Assembly: GCF_000315055.1 (NCBI RefSeq)
Contig: NZ_BAER01000023.1
Span: 1-64,000, forward strand
DNA from: Paraglaciecola polaris LMG 21857
GTDB taxonomy: Bacteria; Pseudomonadota; Gammaproteobacteria; Enterobacterales; Alteromonadaceae
Reading direction: 5' to 3'
DNA: 64,000 nucleotides
The position numbers and the translations under genes were made by a program. Positions 19,401 through 26,303 of the stretch are shown here, one piece after another; the first letter of the stretch is position 1; each line of letters starts with the position of its first letter. The notes beneath the pieces were generated by a model, which was not told the origin of the DNA, searched no databases, and saw nothing but the letters and a program-made list of their open reading frames with translations.

Positions 19401-20039
19401 CTGTTGCTGATACGTTTTGGACTCTTTATCCATTTGCTCAGCAAGTACTGCATATTCTTCCTTTTCTAAACTAATCAGTTGATTGAGCTTTTGGTCTGAT
19501 TCAAGTTGTTGGTTGGCCTCTGACAATTGGCTGGATAATTGCTGAATCTGATTCTGTAAGGCGCTAAGTTGCGCACTTGGGTCCGGCGGAGCAGTAAAGG
19601 AGCCAGGTTTAAAGTTGTCAGTATTTTTAGCAAAAGAACGATGAAACCAAATAGCCAGATTGCGCGCTACTTTTAGACCATCCATGGCTTCTTTGTGTTT
19701 GGTTTTAAATTGATGAGTCGCTTTGTTGCCTTCGACTCTGAGGGTATAAAACAATTCTTTTATCTGTGGCTCAAAACCAATTTCACGATGAATTTTGTAG
19801 AGTAAGTCTGATTGTGAAGTTGAGTCATCAAATACAACACCACAACGAGCGGCAACTTCTTGAGCAAAGGCTTCACCGAGTTGGCGTAGTTTGATTAAGG
19901 TGGTATTAGGATCAGCAGCGAAAGCCTGCTCAGCATTAACAGCTAGCTGAAAAAAAATCGGGTCATGCTCTTCAAGGAAAGTAAAATTCGATGTGATGTT
20001 CTTCGCCAAAATAAAATACTCTCCGTGTCCATGAATCAA
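16494..20039 (-). CDS. hsdR: Type I restriction enzyme motor/nuclease subunit HsdR
   Basis: A 1181-residue HsdR. An N-terminal DUF4145-like helical region (residues 25-140) and a coiled coil rich in Q and E (about 155-260) precede the nuclease domain, whose D...EAK motif is seen in YADYVLFCGLTPIAIVEAKRE near residue 340. The superfamily 2 motor follows, with Walker A ATGTGKT near 489, DEAH in IIVDEAHRG near 590, and motif VI QMIGRATR near 845. The C-terminal region binds the methylase core. Length and layout match EcoEI-like (type IB) subunits. It is the first gene of the locus. Its promoter should lie in 20040-20240. Confidence 0.93.
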   Translation of the reverse strand: MIHGHGEYFILAKNITSNFTFLEEHDPIFFQLAVNAEQAFAADPNTTLIKLRQLGEAFAQEVAARCGVVFDDSTSQSDLLYKIHREIGFEPQIKELFYTLRVEGNKATHQFKTKHKEAMDGLKVARNLAIWFHRSFAKNTDNFKPGSFTAPPDPSAQLSALQNQIQQLSSQLSEANQQLESDQKLNQLISLEKEEYAVLAEQMDKESKTYQQQLALHERQQSQQTQEFESKIATLQQQLESAPTKQREETKKQQKIYSAQLRKTSKALYVNEEVTRIVIDQHLVEAGWQADTQSLTYQNGIRPQKGKNLAIAEWPTELKGKKGYADYVLFCGLTPIAIVEAKRENTNVAGKITQAERYSKGFHNTAKMIPAWELQGLTVAWPFAEDGHYHVPFVYSCNGRPFVKQLAEHSGTWFRDTRAHSNLAKPLSNFHSPQGLLDKLTRSKDKAEQQLNQEGFAYLKLRDYQEEAIKEVESALKHDQQSCLLAMATGTGKTRTILGLMYRFLKAERFKRILFLVDRTALGQQAIDTFKEAPLEQNQTLSKIYNIALLGDMAAEAETRIQVATVQAMVKRVFMSDNPPTVDRFDCIIVDEAHRGYTLDQDMTEGELATRDANQYLSTYRRVLDYFDAVKIGLTATPAKHTSEVFGKPVYTYSYREAVADDWLIDHEPPIRYETLLTQKGIKFEKGAVVSSINTDTGEVETDELEDELNFEVDAFNRRVINENFNKVICTQLAMEIDPFSDEKTMIFCATDLHADMVKRLLDEAFKELYNGEYNQAAVAKITGQSDKVSQLIRQYKNEHYPNIAITVDLLTTGIDVPTICNLVFMRRVKSRILYEQMIGRATRRCDGIGKTVFRIYDPVDIYAALQAINTMKPLVKDPNVTLEQLMDELTDPEHLDKALNSPGEQKGETQADVILNQLSQKVMRVLRKAHKKAEFKPQLKQKLDELEGLWGVEPKTLHKHLRELGPQQANHFVQQHTGLLNQLAEVSALLGSEYRPVISEHADEIQNRSQSYDNYARPEDYLDSFNQFIKDQLNQSIALAVVVNKPRDLSREQLKEIKLLLDSAGYSEAKLQSAVRNQTNQDIAASIIGHIRRAALGEALIPFEQRVAKAMQNIYSQHNWLPAQRKWLERLAKQLTHEVIIDRDFVNQRFAEHGGAKQLDKVLVNQLDVVLDELSDAMWA

Positions 20040-20242
20040 CTTAGATTATTTTGTATTGCTGCACTTTTTCTTGATGAAAAAGTAGAGTTAAATCTTAACC
20101 AACCTTGCCATCGTATCAGTGACTAAGTAAAAACACATCTTTTTAAGTAATTGACCTTTATGGGGAAAAGTGACCTCTATTAAGAACGGGGTCACTTTCC
20201 ATCTTTATCTGAGAAGTTCCAACATTATTTGAATACCACTCC
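20040..20242. other. Noncoding stretch between hsdR and the older element's tip
   Basis: No gene is seen. The segment must contain the hsdR promoter. AAGTTCCAACATTATTT at 20214-20230 may be a fourth, diverged end repeat of the older element, in line with the three clear ones that follow. GTGACC and GGTCACT flank a short inverted repeat around 20169-20197. Confidence 0.4.
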
Positions 20243-20309
20243 AGTTCCAAACTTTAATTCCAAGTTTCAAACTTTAATTCTAAGTTTCAAACTTTAATTA
20301 GAACGCACA
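20243..20309. repeat. Right-end repeats and tip of the older Tn7-like element
   Basis: CAAACTTTAATT occurs three times at exactly 20-bp spacing (20248-20259, 20268-20279, 20288-20299), each preceded by AGTTTC or AGTTCC. Read inward from the tip (minus strand) the sequence begins TGTGCGTT, then AATTAAAGTTTGAAACTT twice and a copy ending TTTGGAACTGG. This closely resembles the TnsB-site style of Tn7 (AATAAAGT...AAACT), and overlapping, closely packed sites are typical of a Tn7 right end. The tip ACA ends at 20309. Its final A is shared with the ATGGC duplication made by the younger insertion. Confidence 0.75.
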
Positions 20310-20313
20310 TGGC
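20309..20313. repeat. Target-site duplication, left copy (ATGGC)
   Basis: ATGGC directly precedes the TGT tip of the younger element and is identical to the five bases that follow its other tip (50942-50946). Five-base duplications are the rule for Tn7-family insertion. Confidence 0.9.
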
Positions 20314-20425
20314 TGTAAGTGGATATTAATATTGGTACCAAAAGTATATTAATATTGGTACCAATTTTATTAATCAGTTAACGTTTGGTCAAATATAGTC
20401 TTTATTATTAAACTCATTTGGTACT
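20314..20425. repeat. Left end of the younger element with TTGGTACCAA repeats
   Basis: The perfect palindrome TTGGTACCAA occurs at 20332-20341 and 20355-20364, each preceded by ATATTAATA. Weaker copies, TTGGTCAAA (20385-20393) and TTGGTACT (20418-20425), lie further in. The same palindrome recurs four times in the other end, so these are probable TnsB-binding sites. The next 186 bases up to the first gene are very AT-rich and otherwise blank. Confidence 0.85.
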
Positions 20426-20611
20426 GCTAACGAATAGATTTTTTTTATAAAAAAATAAAGCCTTATAAATCATAAGATTATGTTTTATAACACTTTTTAT
20501 GTTGTTTGTCAACTACAGTATGTTTGATTTCTACTATACATTATGGGTTCAAATTTAAATTGTCGGTACTGATAATGTTATATGAAACCCAATCTGTAGG
20601 AGAAAATTGCA

Positions 20612-21475
20612 ATGAGGACTAATTACCCGCCATTAAACGATCTATTTGATCACGCCCATTATTTAACTGAAAACTCACAACTGAACCTATGCCAGTCACA
20701 AGATCTCGTTGCTAAAATTTATAACCAAAAATCATGGAATCGTTTAATAAAAAGTGCAGGTAAAACATATATTCCACGCACTGGGTTACTCCCACTATTT
20801 TCACTTCCTGACGCCGATTACAAATTTATGTGGGAGCTATTTGATCTCCATTCTCAAAATTTGAAACTATATTTTGATACAGCGACTTGCCCTCCAAATT
20901 GTCTGTTAGAACACATAATAAATAAAAATCTAAAAAGGATAGAAGACAATCAGATTCGTTCACTTCAAGAAAATTTTTATCTAGAAAATGACACTACAGA
21001 ACAGCTAGCGTTAATTATTGGCCATGTGGACAATGGTGCGGCGAATGTTCTACATAGGTTAAGAATGAGGCCAGTAAATTTATGGCTAGAATCATCATTT
21101 TTTCAGCAAAAAATTTATGCCTATTTCACAATAGAAAACCAGAACGTTTTCATAAAAATTGTTGAATTGTATTCACTCATTTATGAAGATGATGATGATA
21201 CAAAATCTATCCCAATAGAATATTTCGCAGAATTCATGCTGTTATTTGCGCGACAGATAAGTGAGCAATTTAAAAACCTTGGTTATGAGCCATTTTTTCT
21301 GTTTTGCTCGGTGAACGACTGCCCATTATTTGATTTAGTAGACAACACTGAAGTGAATCAAAGAATGAAGCATTTAGTGTTAAAATTGGTAGATAAACTT
21401 CTTGAGGACGGCGGGAAGCTTCAACCTCCCTCATCAAACAATGTTGACTCGGGGATACGTATTCAATTTAGTTAA
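20612..21475 (+). CDS. Hypothetical protein near the left end of the younger element
   Basis: A 287-residue protein that I do not recognise. It has a good ribosome site (GTAGGAGAAAA) 8 bases before the ATG. It is predicted soluble, with no signal peptide or membrane span. Residues 15-60 (LTENSQLNLCQSQDLVAKIYNQKSWN...) resemble a small helical region, and there is a short acidic run, EDDDDTKS, near residues 190-197. It stands alone between the left end and the convergent Gabija-like pair, the usual place for cargo. Strong AT bias, like the neighbouring genes, fits acquired DNA. A defence role is possible only by location. Confidence 0.6.
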   Translation: MRTNYPPLNDLFDHAHYLTENSQLNLCQSQDLVAKIYNQKSWNRLIKSAGKTYIPRTGLLPLFSLPDADYKFMWELFDLHSQNLKLYFDTATCPPNCLLEHIINKNLKRIEDNQIRSLQENFYLENDTTEQLALIIGHVDNGAANVLHRLRMRPVNLWLESSFFQQKIYAYFTIENQNVFIKIVELYSLIYEDDDDTKSIPIEYFAEFMLLFARQISEQFKNLGYEPFFLFCSVNDCPLFDLVDNTEVNQRMKHLVLKLVDKLLEDGGKLQPPSSNNVDSGIRIQFS

Positions 21476-21486
21476 TTATTAACAAA

Positions 21487-21524
21487 AAGTGATCTGCCTT
21501 TTACCATAAAGTAGTAGATCACTT
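21487..21524. terminator. Possible stem-loop after the hypothetical gene
   Basis: AAGTGATCT at 21487-21495 is the exact reverse complement of AGATCACTT at 21516-21524, with a 20-base loop, 11 bases after the stop codon. There is no following T run, so termination is only a possibility. Confidence 0.35.
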
Positions 21525-21635
21525 GGTATATATTTGGTTCTCACCTCTTTCATTAGAAATAGGGTATTTTAAATAACTGACTTGGTTTAAAGGATTCGCC
21601 TACCCCAGTTAAGAGATAATAATCTTATCTGTAGA

Positions 21636-21755
21636 TTACTCTTTTCGAGTAAAGGTTGATCTTCCCTCAGTTTTGTAGACACTTAGCTTGCCCTGTGAAT
21701 ACATGATTTCATATTCATCTGGAGACACATAGCGATGATGTTGGCGCGTTAATCT
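21636..21755 (-). pseudogene. Remnant of an IS3-family transposase C terminus
   Basis: The minus strand from about 21755 to the stop at 21636 reads RQHHRYVSPDEYE, then IMYSQGKLSVYKTEGRST and FTRKE. This is the typical tail of IS3-family (OrfB) transposases, where a short P-R-R/H-x-x-L/Y-x-S-P-x-E-Y motif ends the integrase core. No upstream DDE core is present and no insertion-sequence ends were seen, so it is a short fossil left after deletion or rearrangement, just beyond the end of the helicase gene at 21781. Confidence 0.7.
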
Positions 21756-21780
21756 TCTTCATTTCAGCTTTAATTTTACT

Positions 21781-22806
21781 CTAGATTTTGTTTTGATATT
21801 TCACTAGCTCTTTCTGTGATACGAAATATAAATTTCGTTTTGCTCTAGTACACGCTACGTATAATTTATTTGCCGTAGAAGGAGCGAGACCTTTTAAGGC
21901 TTTATTCTCGAAGGCTTTTAATGTTGTAGCATTCAGAACAACACAGACATCTTTAAAGTCATCTAGACCTTTTGTGTTGCCCCAGTTATCAGTCCAACCA
22001 ACGTATTTGTTACTTTCCTTAAAAAAAAGTTTAATTACAGCGTCGTCAAAAAATACTTCTTTGATACGCGCACCTTCTAAAATTTCTATGGTTACTTCAT
22101 CATCACGGTGTGATTGTATTGGAATACCGATTTCATCGGTTACAAATTTACAAATTGTTGGACTGCATCTAAAGCTATGAGAAAGCGTGGTTAAATCAAG
22201 CTTGTATCCTGCTTTTTCAATACAACCCAAGTAGCTTTTATAGTCAGAGTGGAGATTCTTTCTAGTATTTCCATCTCTACTTGTATCAAAAGTATGTTGA
22301 AAAAAGTCACCTACCAGTAATATTTCAATTCTTGTCTTAGCCAATTCACACAGAAGGTTAAAATCGTTGGCAGCAAAGTCTTGGACTTCGTCTACACAAA
22401 ATAAATCAAAATATTTTTCTATTCTGTTTGATACATCAGAGATGCCGTCGCAGTCAATAATCAGTTTTGAAATTCTACTGTGATAGATGCGATCGTTTTT
22501 GGTTAGATAATGTTGGGGGGAATTTCGCGTGGCATATTTGGGAGGGATATCATAACAAACTCCTTTGATTTTTATTTCATTGCCAGCTATTGGGCGCAAG
22601 CAAAATGAAATAAGGAAAGAAAAATAGGTATAAACGCGAATGCCTTCTGGAACAAAACCAAACTTCTTTAAAATTCTTTTTCGAAGGTTAGCTGCGTTGT
22701 TTACAGTGTAGGTTACTATCAATGCCCGACTGTCTAAATCAAGTTTATCAATGATATGCTGTGTTTTGCCTGATCCTGCTACCGCAAGTGCTACTCGTTT
22801 ATCCAT
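21781..22806 (-). CDS. UvrD-like superfamily 1 helicase, GajB-like
   Basis: A 341-residue superfamily 1 ATPase/helicase. Walker A AGSGKT is at residues 10-15, motif II is DEVQD at 139-143, a Q/H-rich motif III GDFFQHTFD is near 183, motif IV-like SHSFRCSP is near 225, and the C-terminal motif VI, LYVACTRAKRN, is near 320. It is shorter than Bacillus GajB (about 490) and lacks most of the 1B/2B insertions. Its start overlaps the end of the OLD nuclease gene by 16 bases, so the two are coupled. Class 2 OLD nucleases with UvrD-like partners are the Gabija defence pattern, in which the helicase senses DNA ends. Confidence 0.8.
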   Translation of the reverse strand: MDKRVALAVAGSGKTQHIIDKLDLDSRALIVTYTVNNAANLRKRILKKFGFVPEGIRVYTYFSFLISFCLRPIAGNEIKIKGVCYDIPPKYATRNSPQHYLTKNDRIYHSRISKLIIDCDGISDVSNRIEKYFDLFCVDEVQDFAANDFNLLCELAKTRIEILLVGDFFQHTFDTSRDGNTRKNLHSDYKSYLGCIEKAGYKLDLTTLSHSFRCSPTICKFVTDEIGIPIQSHRDDEVTIEILEGARIKEVFFDDAVIKLFFKESNKYVGWTDNWGNTKGLDDFKDVCVVLNATTLKAFENKALKGLAPSTANKLYVACTRAKRNLYFVSQKELVKYQNKI

Positions 22807-24356
22807 TCAATAGCACCTCTAATATAAGGGGGAACATTTATTTCGTCGGCTTTTTCATCAAGTAACTTGAATGCTGATGTTGTTTTGTTATTTAACATAT
22901 AATCTTGAGGAGGCAACCGAGTCCTTCCTCCTGAAAATAAACCGTCACAGACTACTTTGTTGTCTAAATACATACACACTTCAAAGGTGTATCTCATGTT
23001 ATTTTCATCTGCAAATACAGATATACAATCTGCAAGATGGTCTGCGTAGTTTTCGATGCAGTGTTTTTGGTAGTCTTTGTCATTGTCACGAATCACAGCG
23101 GTTCTAATATTAAGGAGCTTTGAAACTTCCATATACCGCTTAAAGCTAGTGCCTCCAACTGATATTATGTGTACGCCATCCTCTACTGGTAAATGTCCCG
23201 TGACTAGTTTGTATAAACACTCCATAAGAATATACTCGGCATCACCCTCAACTAAGATGACTTTCTCAGAGAGAACGAGTTCCAGAATGTTGTGGTTAGG
23301 GGCTTTGACAAAAAATTTTGCAGTTCCATCAGTCAAATCAGAAAGTGTAGCCGGTACATTGGCTGAACTATTTAGTAAAATAGACTTTCTCAAATCCAAC
23401 CTCGAACAAATTAAACTGCTATGAGTGGCAATTATTATTTGGTTGTTGTGAGCATTTTCCACCTGATTTATTAGTTTCGACATACTTGTATGACTAAGGT
23501 GATTTTCTGGTTCTTCCAAGAGTAATACATCAAGTGTTTTGTCTTCAGCTCGATCCCTAAGTGCAAATGCGGTTTTAATAAAACACTGCTTACCTTTACC
23601 TCGGTATTCAATAGGGATGCCATCTTCTGTAAGAGTCAGATCGCTTTCTAAGTTGTACTTAGAATCAGAACGAATTGTGAAATCATAATCATCCAATTCA
23701 TCATTAATTAATTTGAGGTTATTGTCCTTAAATGTAGTTTTTTGCTGTCTATATTGATTCTTTAAACTGTAGCGCAGAGGTTGTTCTACAGTAGCTTCAT
23801 ACATTGCTTTTATATATTGACTGTTCGCATATTCACTATTAATTTGAGTGCTATCTAAGGATAAATAGCGCAAAAACTTTCGATATCCAGTGTATGCCTC
23901 ACCACTAAATGAAATAAACTTAGCGATGTAAAACTCAAATGGAAAGTTATTACCTTCGGTTTCCAGTATTTGACCTATTTCTTTACTCAGATCTTCGTTT
24001 GGCTCACAGATTAATTGAAGTCCATCGGCAAGGTTATTTTCACTGTTACATCTACCATTCAAGTCATGGTTACCAGTATCATTTAGAAATAGTTCAATGT
24101 GTAGATGAGGAAGATTTTCAATTTTTTTATCGCCAGCTAGAAATTCAGTGACAACATCGGCATTCAATAATGCCTCAATTCCAAAACTTTCTACTTTCGC
24201 CTTACTTCCACTTAGTACAAGCTCTATAGCTGTTAATATTGAGCTTTTCCCAGCCTCATTATCTCCAATCAGAATATTTCTATCAGGGACAAAATTAAGT
24301 TCATACACCTTGAATTTTTTAAAATTTTTAAGTTTTACTTTTATGATGTGCGGCAT
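22791..24356 (-). CDS. OLD-family ATPase/TOPRIM nuclease, GajA-like
   Basis: An OLD-family protein of 521-529 residues. Numbered from the upstream ATG at 24380, Walker A is GDNEAGKS (39-46), Walker B is LLLEEPE (286-292) and the D-loop/switch is IIATHSSL. The TOPRIM nuclease shows VEGD with E378 and RDND with D432/D434. The third of three in-frame ATGs (24356) is preferred because it lies 9 bases after AAGGA and begins directly with the ATPase strand MPHIIKVKLKNF. GajA nicks DNA when nucleotide levels drop during phage attack. The paired UvrD-like gene follows. Identification as Gabija is by domain pairing; length and sequence are those of a distant branch. Confidence 0.82.
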   Translation of the reverse strand: MPHIIKVKLKNFKKFKVYELNFVPDRNILIGDNEAGKSSILTAIELVLSGSKAKVESFGIEALLNADVVTEFLAGDKKIENLPHLHIELFLNDTGNHDLNGRCNSENNLADGLQLICEPNEDLSKEIGQILETEGNNFPFEFYIAKFISFSGEAYTGYRKFLRYLSLDSTQINSEYANSQYIKAMYEATVEQPLRYSLKNQYRQQKTTFKDNNLKLINDELDDYDFTIRSDSKYNLESDLTLTEDGIPIEYRGKGKQCFIKTAFALRDRAEDKTLDVLLLEEPENHLSHTSMSKLINQVENAHNNQIIIATHSSLICSRLDLRKSILLNSSANVPATLSDLTDGTAKFFVKAPNHNILELVLSEKVILVEGDAEYILMECLYKLVTGHLPVEDGVHIISVGGTSFKRYMEVSKLLNIRTAVIRDNDKDYQKHCIENYADHLADCISVFADENNMRYTFEVCMYLDNKVVCDGLFSGGRTRLPPQDYMLNNKTTSAFKLLDEKADEINVPPYIRGAIEWINE

Positions 24357-24440
24357 ACATTCCATTCCTTGGTTGTTCATTACGTAAGTTTGTAATTGTG
24401 TTTATTTAGCGAACCAAATATTACAGTTTCGATTTAATTA

Positions 24441-24674
24441 TTATTTTCTTAGAATTTTAAGTCCACCCTCAACTTCAATTCCCAACGCCTCACAATACTG
24501 CACGTATTCATGAACTGACAAGTTTCGCTGCCCATTTTCGATTTTACTCACAAACTGGAATGGTTCGTCGAGTAACTCACCCAACTGCCTGACCGTGAGG
24601 CCCTTCTCAAGACGCGATCTTTTTAGCCATGCAATCAGCTTTAAATAGTCTTGATGATTTGTTGATTTAAACAT
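24441..24674 (-). CDS. Small Xre-family repressor divergent from tnsD
   Basis: A 77-residue single-domain Xre protein: IAWLKRSRLEKGLTVRQLGELLDEPFQFVSKIENGQRNLSVHEYVQYCEALGI is a textbook helix-turn-helix. An in-frame TTG at 24695 would add seven residues, but the ATG at 24674 is the likelier start because the upstream bases are part of the operator array. It is divergent from tnsD-tnsE, with 75 bases between starts, and it lies 60 bases from the Gabija-like pair, which is on its own strand but upstream-started separately. By location it probably represses itself and tnsD-tnsE. Xre repressors also control target-selector genes in some Cas-associated Tn7-like elements. Confidence 0.85.
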   Translation of the reverse strand: MFKSTNHQDYLKLIAWLKRSRLEKGLTVRQLGELLDEPFQFVSKIENGQRNLSVHEYVQYCEALGIEVEGGLKILRK

Positions 24675-24756
24675 TTGTCCCCAAAAACGTGACAAAAACT
24701 CATGTCCCCATTATGATGACAAAATCATTTGTCCCGAAATTGGGGAATTGTGACAA
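24675..24756. promoter_or_regulatory. Three-copy operator array (27-bp period) between xre and tnsD
   Basis: TTGTCCCC at 24675, ATGTCCCC at 24702 and TTGTCCCG at 24729 start exactly 27 bases apart. The first two are each followed by GACAA, 21 bases from start to end (24691-24695 and 24718-24722). The third unit ends in GACAA at 24752-24756. Each unit thus has inverted half-sites, TTGTC and GACAA. The array covers the start codons of both genes, the expected layout for a repressor that switches off both sides. Confidence 0.75.
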
Positions 24757-26303
24757 CATTACCTTTTTTTCCAAAACTATATGAACACGAACTTTTCTAT
24801 AGCGGATTAGCTAGATATAAAGTGCGGTGTGGGGTGTTGACCGATAAGCAATTGCTATTTGATGTATTTGATAAGCGTACGATTTTCGCTTCACCTGAAA
24901 TACCCAATGGTCTTGAGGCTGCCATTGCTAATATTCGACCGAAAATGAAGTGTTCCGGGTTAGATATTATTGAAAATCACACTTTATATCCGTTATATAC
25001 AGGCCTAAGTCCTGAAAATATAAGAAACAAAATTAAGAATGAAATGCTCAGCTCTGTAAATAATACCTATACCACTGCTGCTGGGTTAGCTGCGTGTATG
25101 TTGAAAACTTTTTCTTATATGAGATATTGTTCAGAGTGCGTGAAAGACCAGTTAGCCATGCACGGCGAACCATTTTGGGACAGACGTTGGTTTGGAATAT
25201 TTACTACATGCTGTCCTATTCATGGATTGACATTCCAATCTACAAATATGTTAATCCATGATTTTTCTAGACACGCATTTATTCCGTTAGTAGATGTAGT
25301 CTTTGATCAATATAATGTTGAAACAAACAAGGCTGAACGGCAAGAGCAGCTCATATCAAAGGCCGCTACAAAAATCATTTCATCTAGTCATAAGCTTAAT
25401 ATCTCATTCGACAAATTAACTGATTTCTATCGGTCTATTGCGTATGAACATAATTTCAATAAAAGAAGTTCGATTGATCAGTTAGCTGTTGCATCATTTG
25501 TCAGACAATTTTGGAAACGACAGTGGCTAGTTGATCGAGGATTCGGAGATCAGGATTTTGATACAAGAATCGCATATATTTTTCGGAAGCATCGTAAACA
25601 ACATCAATATCCATATCATATTATTGCTGGATTACCTTTTTTTAATGGTGATATTGAGAAATGGTGGGGTGCTCTGTTGGCCGTAAGCAAGCTTAAAAAC
25701 GCGAGTCAAAGCTTGCCTCAAGTGGTTAATCTACCAATAAATACCTCTGAAATTCGTGACCTAAAACAGTCATGGTTTACTCTGGTAAAGCAGTACGGGC
25801 CAAAAAAGGCTAGATATCTAAATACTGAAAGTTACAACCTTTACACCAAACTTTATCGCAATGATAAGACTTGGTTACTTGAAATAAATGCTCAAAACAG
25901 AATCGTCAGAGAGAATAAAAACTGCCGAGTAAATTGGTGTAAAAGAGATATTTCAACAGTAAAGCAGCTATTTACTATTTTAAATAGTGTAGATGATATC
26001 TACTCCCCAAGACGCTCAAAAAGATGGTTTCTCTTACAATTATCTAATTCAGCAAGTATTGAACACAATCTATACCGATTGCCTAAGTGTGCGGCTTTTC
26101 TTGATAGCTATAATGAAACGGTAGAGGAGTATCAATGCAGACGACTTACCCAAGTTACCCTTAAACTAGTTAGTAAAAAAAGTCGCGTTGAACCTTGGCA
26201 ACTTTATCGAAGTGCTAGAATCAATACTCAAAGAGACATATCATCTACAGTCATTAAAGTAGGTGTTTGGTGTCATAATTGGTTGATAGAGCATATAAAA
26301 TAA
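24750..26303 (+). CDS. tnsD: TnsD/TniQ target-site selector of the younger element
   Basis: A TniQ-family protein of 517 residues if it starts at the GTG at 24750, preceded by GGGGA at a spacing of 3-4 bases. This start gives the TnsD-like N terminus MTTLPFFPKLYEHELFYSGLAR. An in-frame TTG at 24729 is less likely because it lies inside the operator. The zinc motif is C127, C130, C155, H158. Later conserved segments include YIFRKHRKQHQYPYHI and RSKRWFLLQLSN. TnsD recognises the end of glmS, in agreement with the insertion site of this element. Its 3' end overlaps tnsE. It is unusual in being separated from, and opposite to, tnsABC. Confidence 0.92.
   Translation: MTTLPFFPKLYEHELFYSGLARYKVRCGVLTDKQLLFDVFDKRTIFASPEIPNGLEAAIANIRPKMKCSGLDIIENHTLYPLYTGLSPENIRNKIKNEMLSSVNNTYTTAAGLAACMLKTFSYMRYCSECVKDQLAMHGEPFWDRRWFGIFTTCCPIHGLTFQSTNMLIHDFSRHAFIPLVDVVFDQYNVETNKAERQEQLISKAATKIISSSHKLNISFDKLTDFYRSIAYEHNFNKRSSIDQLAVASFVRQFWKRQWLVDRGFGDQDFDTRIAYIFRKHRKQHQYPYHIIAGLPFFNGDIEKWWGALLAVSKLKNASQSLPQVVNLPINTSEIRDLKQSWFTLVKQYGPKKARYLNTESYNLYTKLYRNDKTWLLEINAQNRIVRENKNCRVNWCKRDISTVKQLFTILNSVDDIYSPRRSKRWFLLQLSNSASIEHNLYRLPKCAAFLDSYNETVEEYQCRRLTQVTLKLVSKKSRVEPWQLYRSARINTQRDISSTVIKVGVWCHNWLIEHIK

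Larger units (their letters stand above)
1..20309. mobile_element. Older Tn7-like element (partial, runs off the left edge)
   Basis: This stretch is interpreted as a Tn7-like element that occupied attTn7 before the younger one landed. It carries a tnsA-tnsB-tnsC-tnsD operon on the minus strand and ends at 20309 in ACA, preceded by three repeats of 20-bp period that resemble Tn7 TnsB sites. The next bases, TGGC, match the start of the glmS-side target, so its own target duplication was probably TGGCC. No matching left tip was seen in the window, so it should lie upstream. Oddly, about 13 kb of defence genes lie between tnsA and the tip, whereas tnsA normally lies next to the right end. An alternative is that 7.1-20.3 kb is a separate, transposase-less element. 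The tip is seen directly; the extent is inferred. Confidence 0.6.

Noticed and set aside
21487-21524. Inverted repeat as a firm transcription terminator
   Set aside because: The loop is long (20 bases) and there is no T run, so it is kept only as a weak candidate.
24729-24749. TTG starts giving both Xre and TnsD the same N-terminal MSRxWG
   Set aside because: The similarity comes from the repeated operator DNA in the two directions. The ATG at 24674 and GTG at 24750 give family-like N termini.
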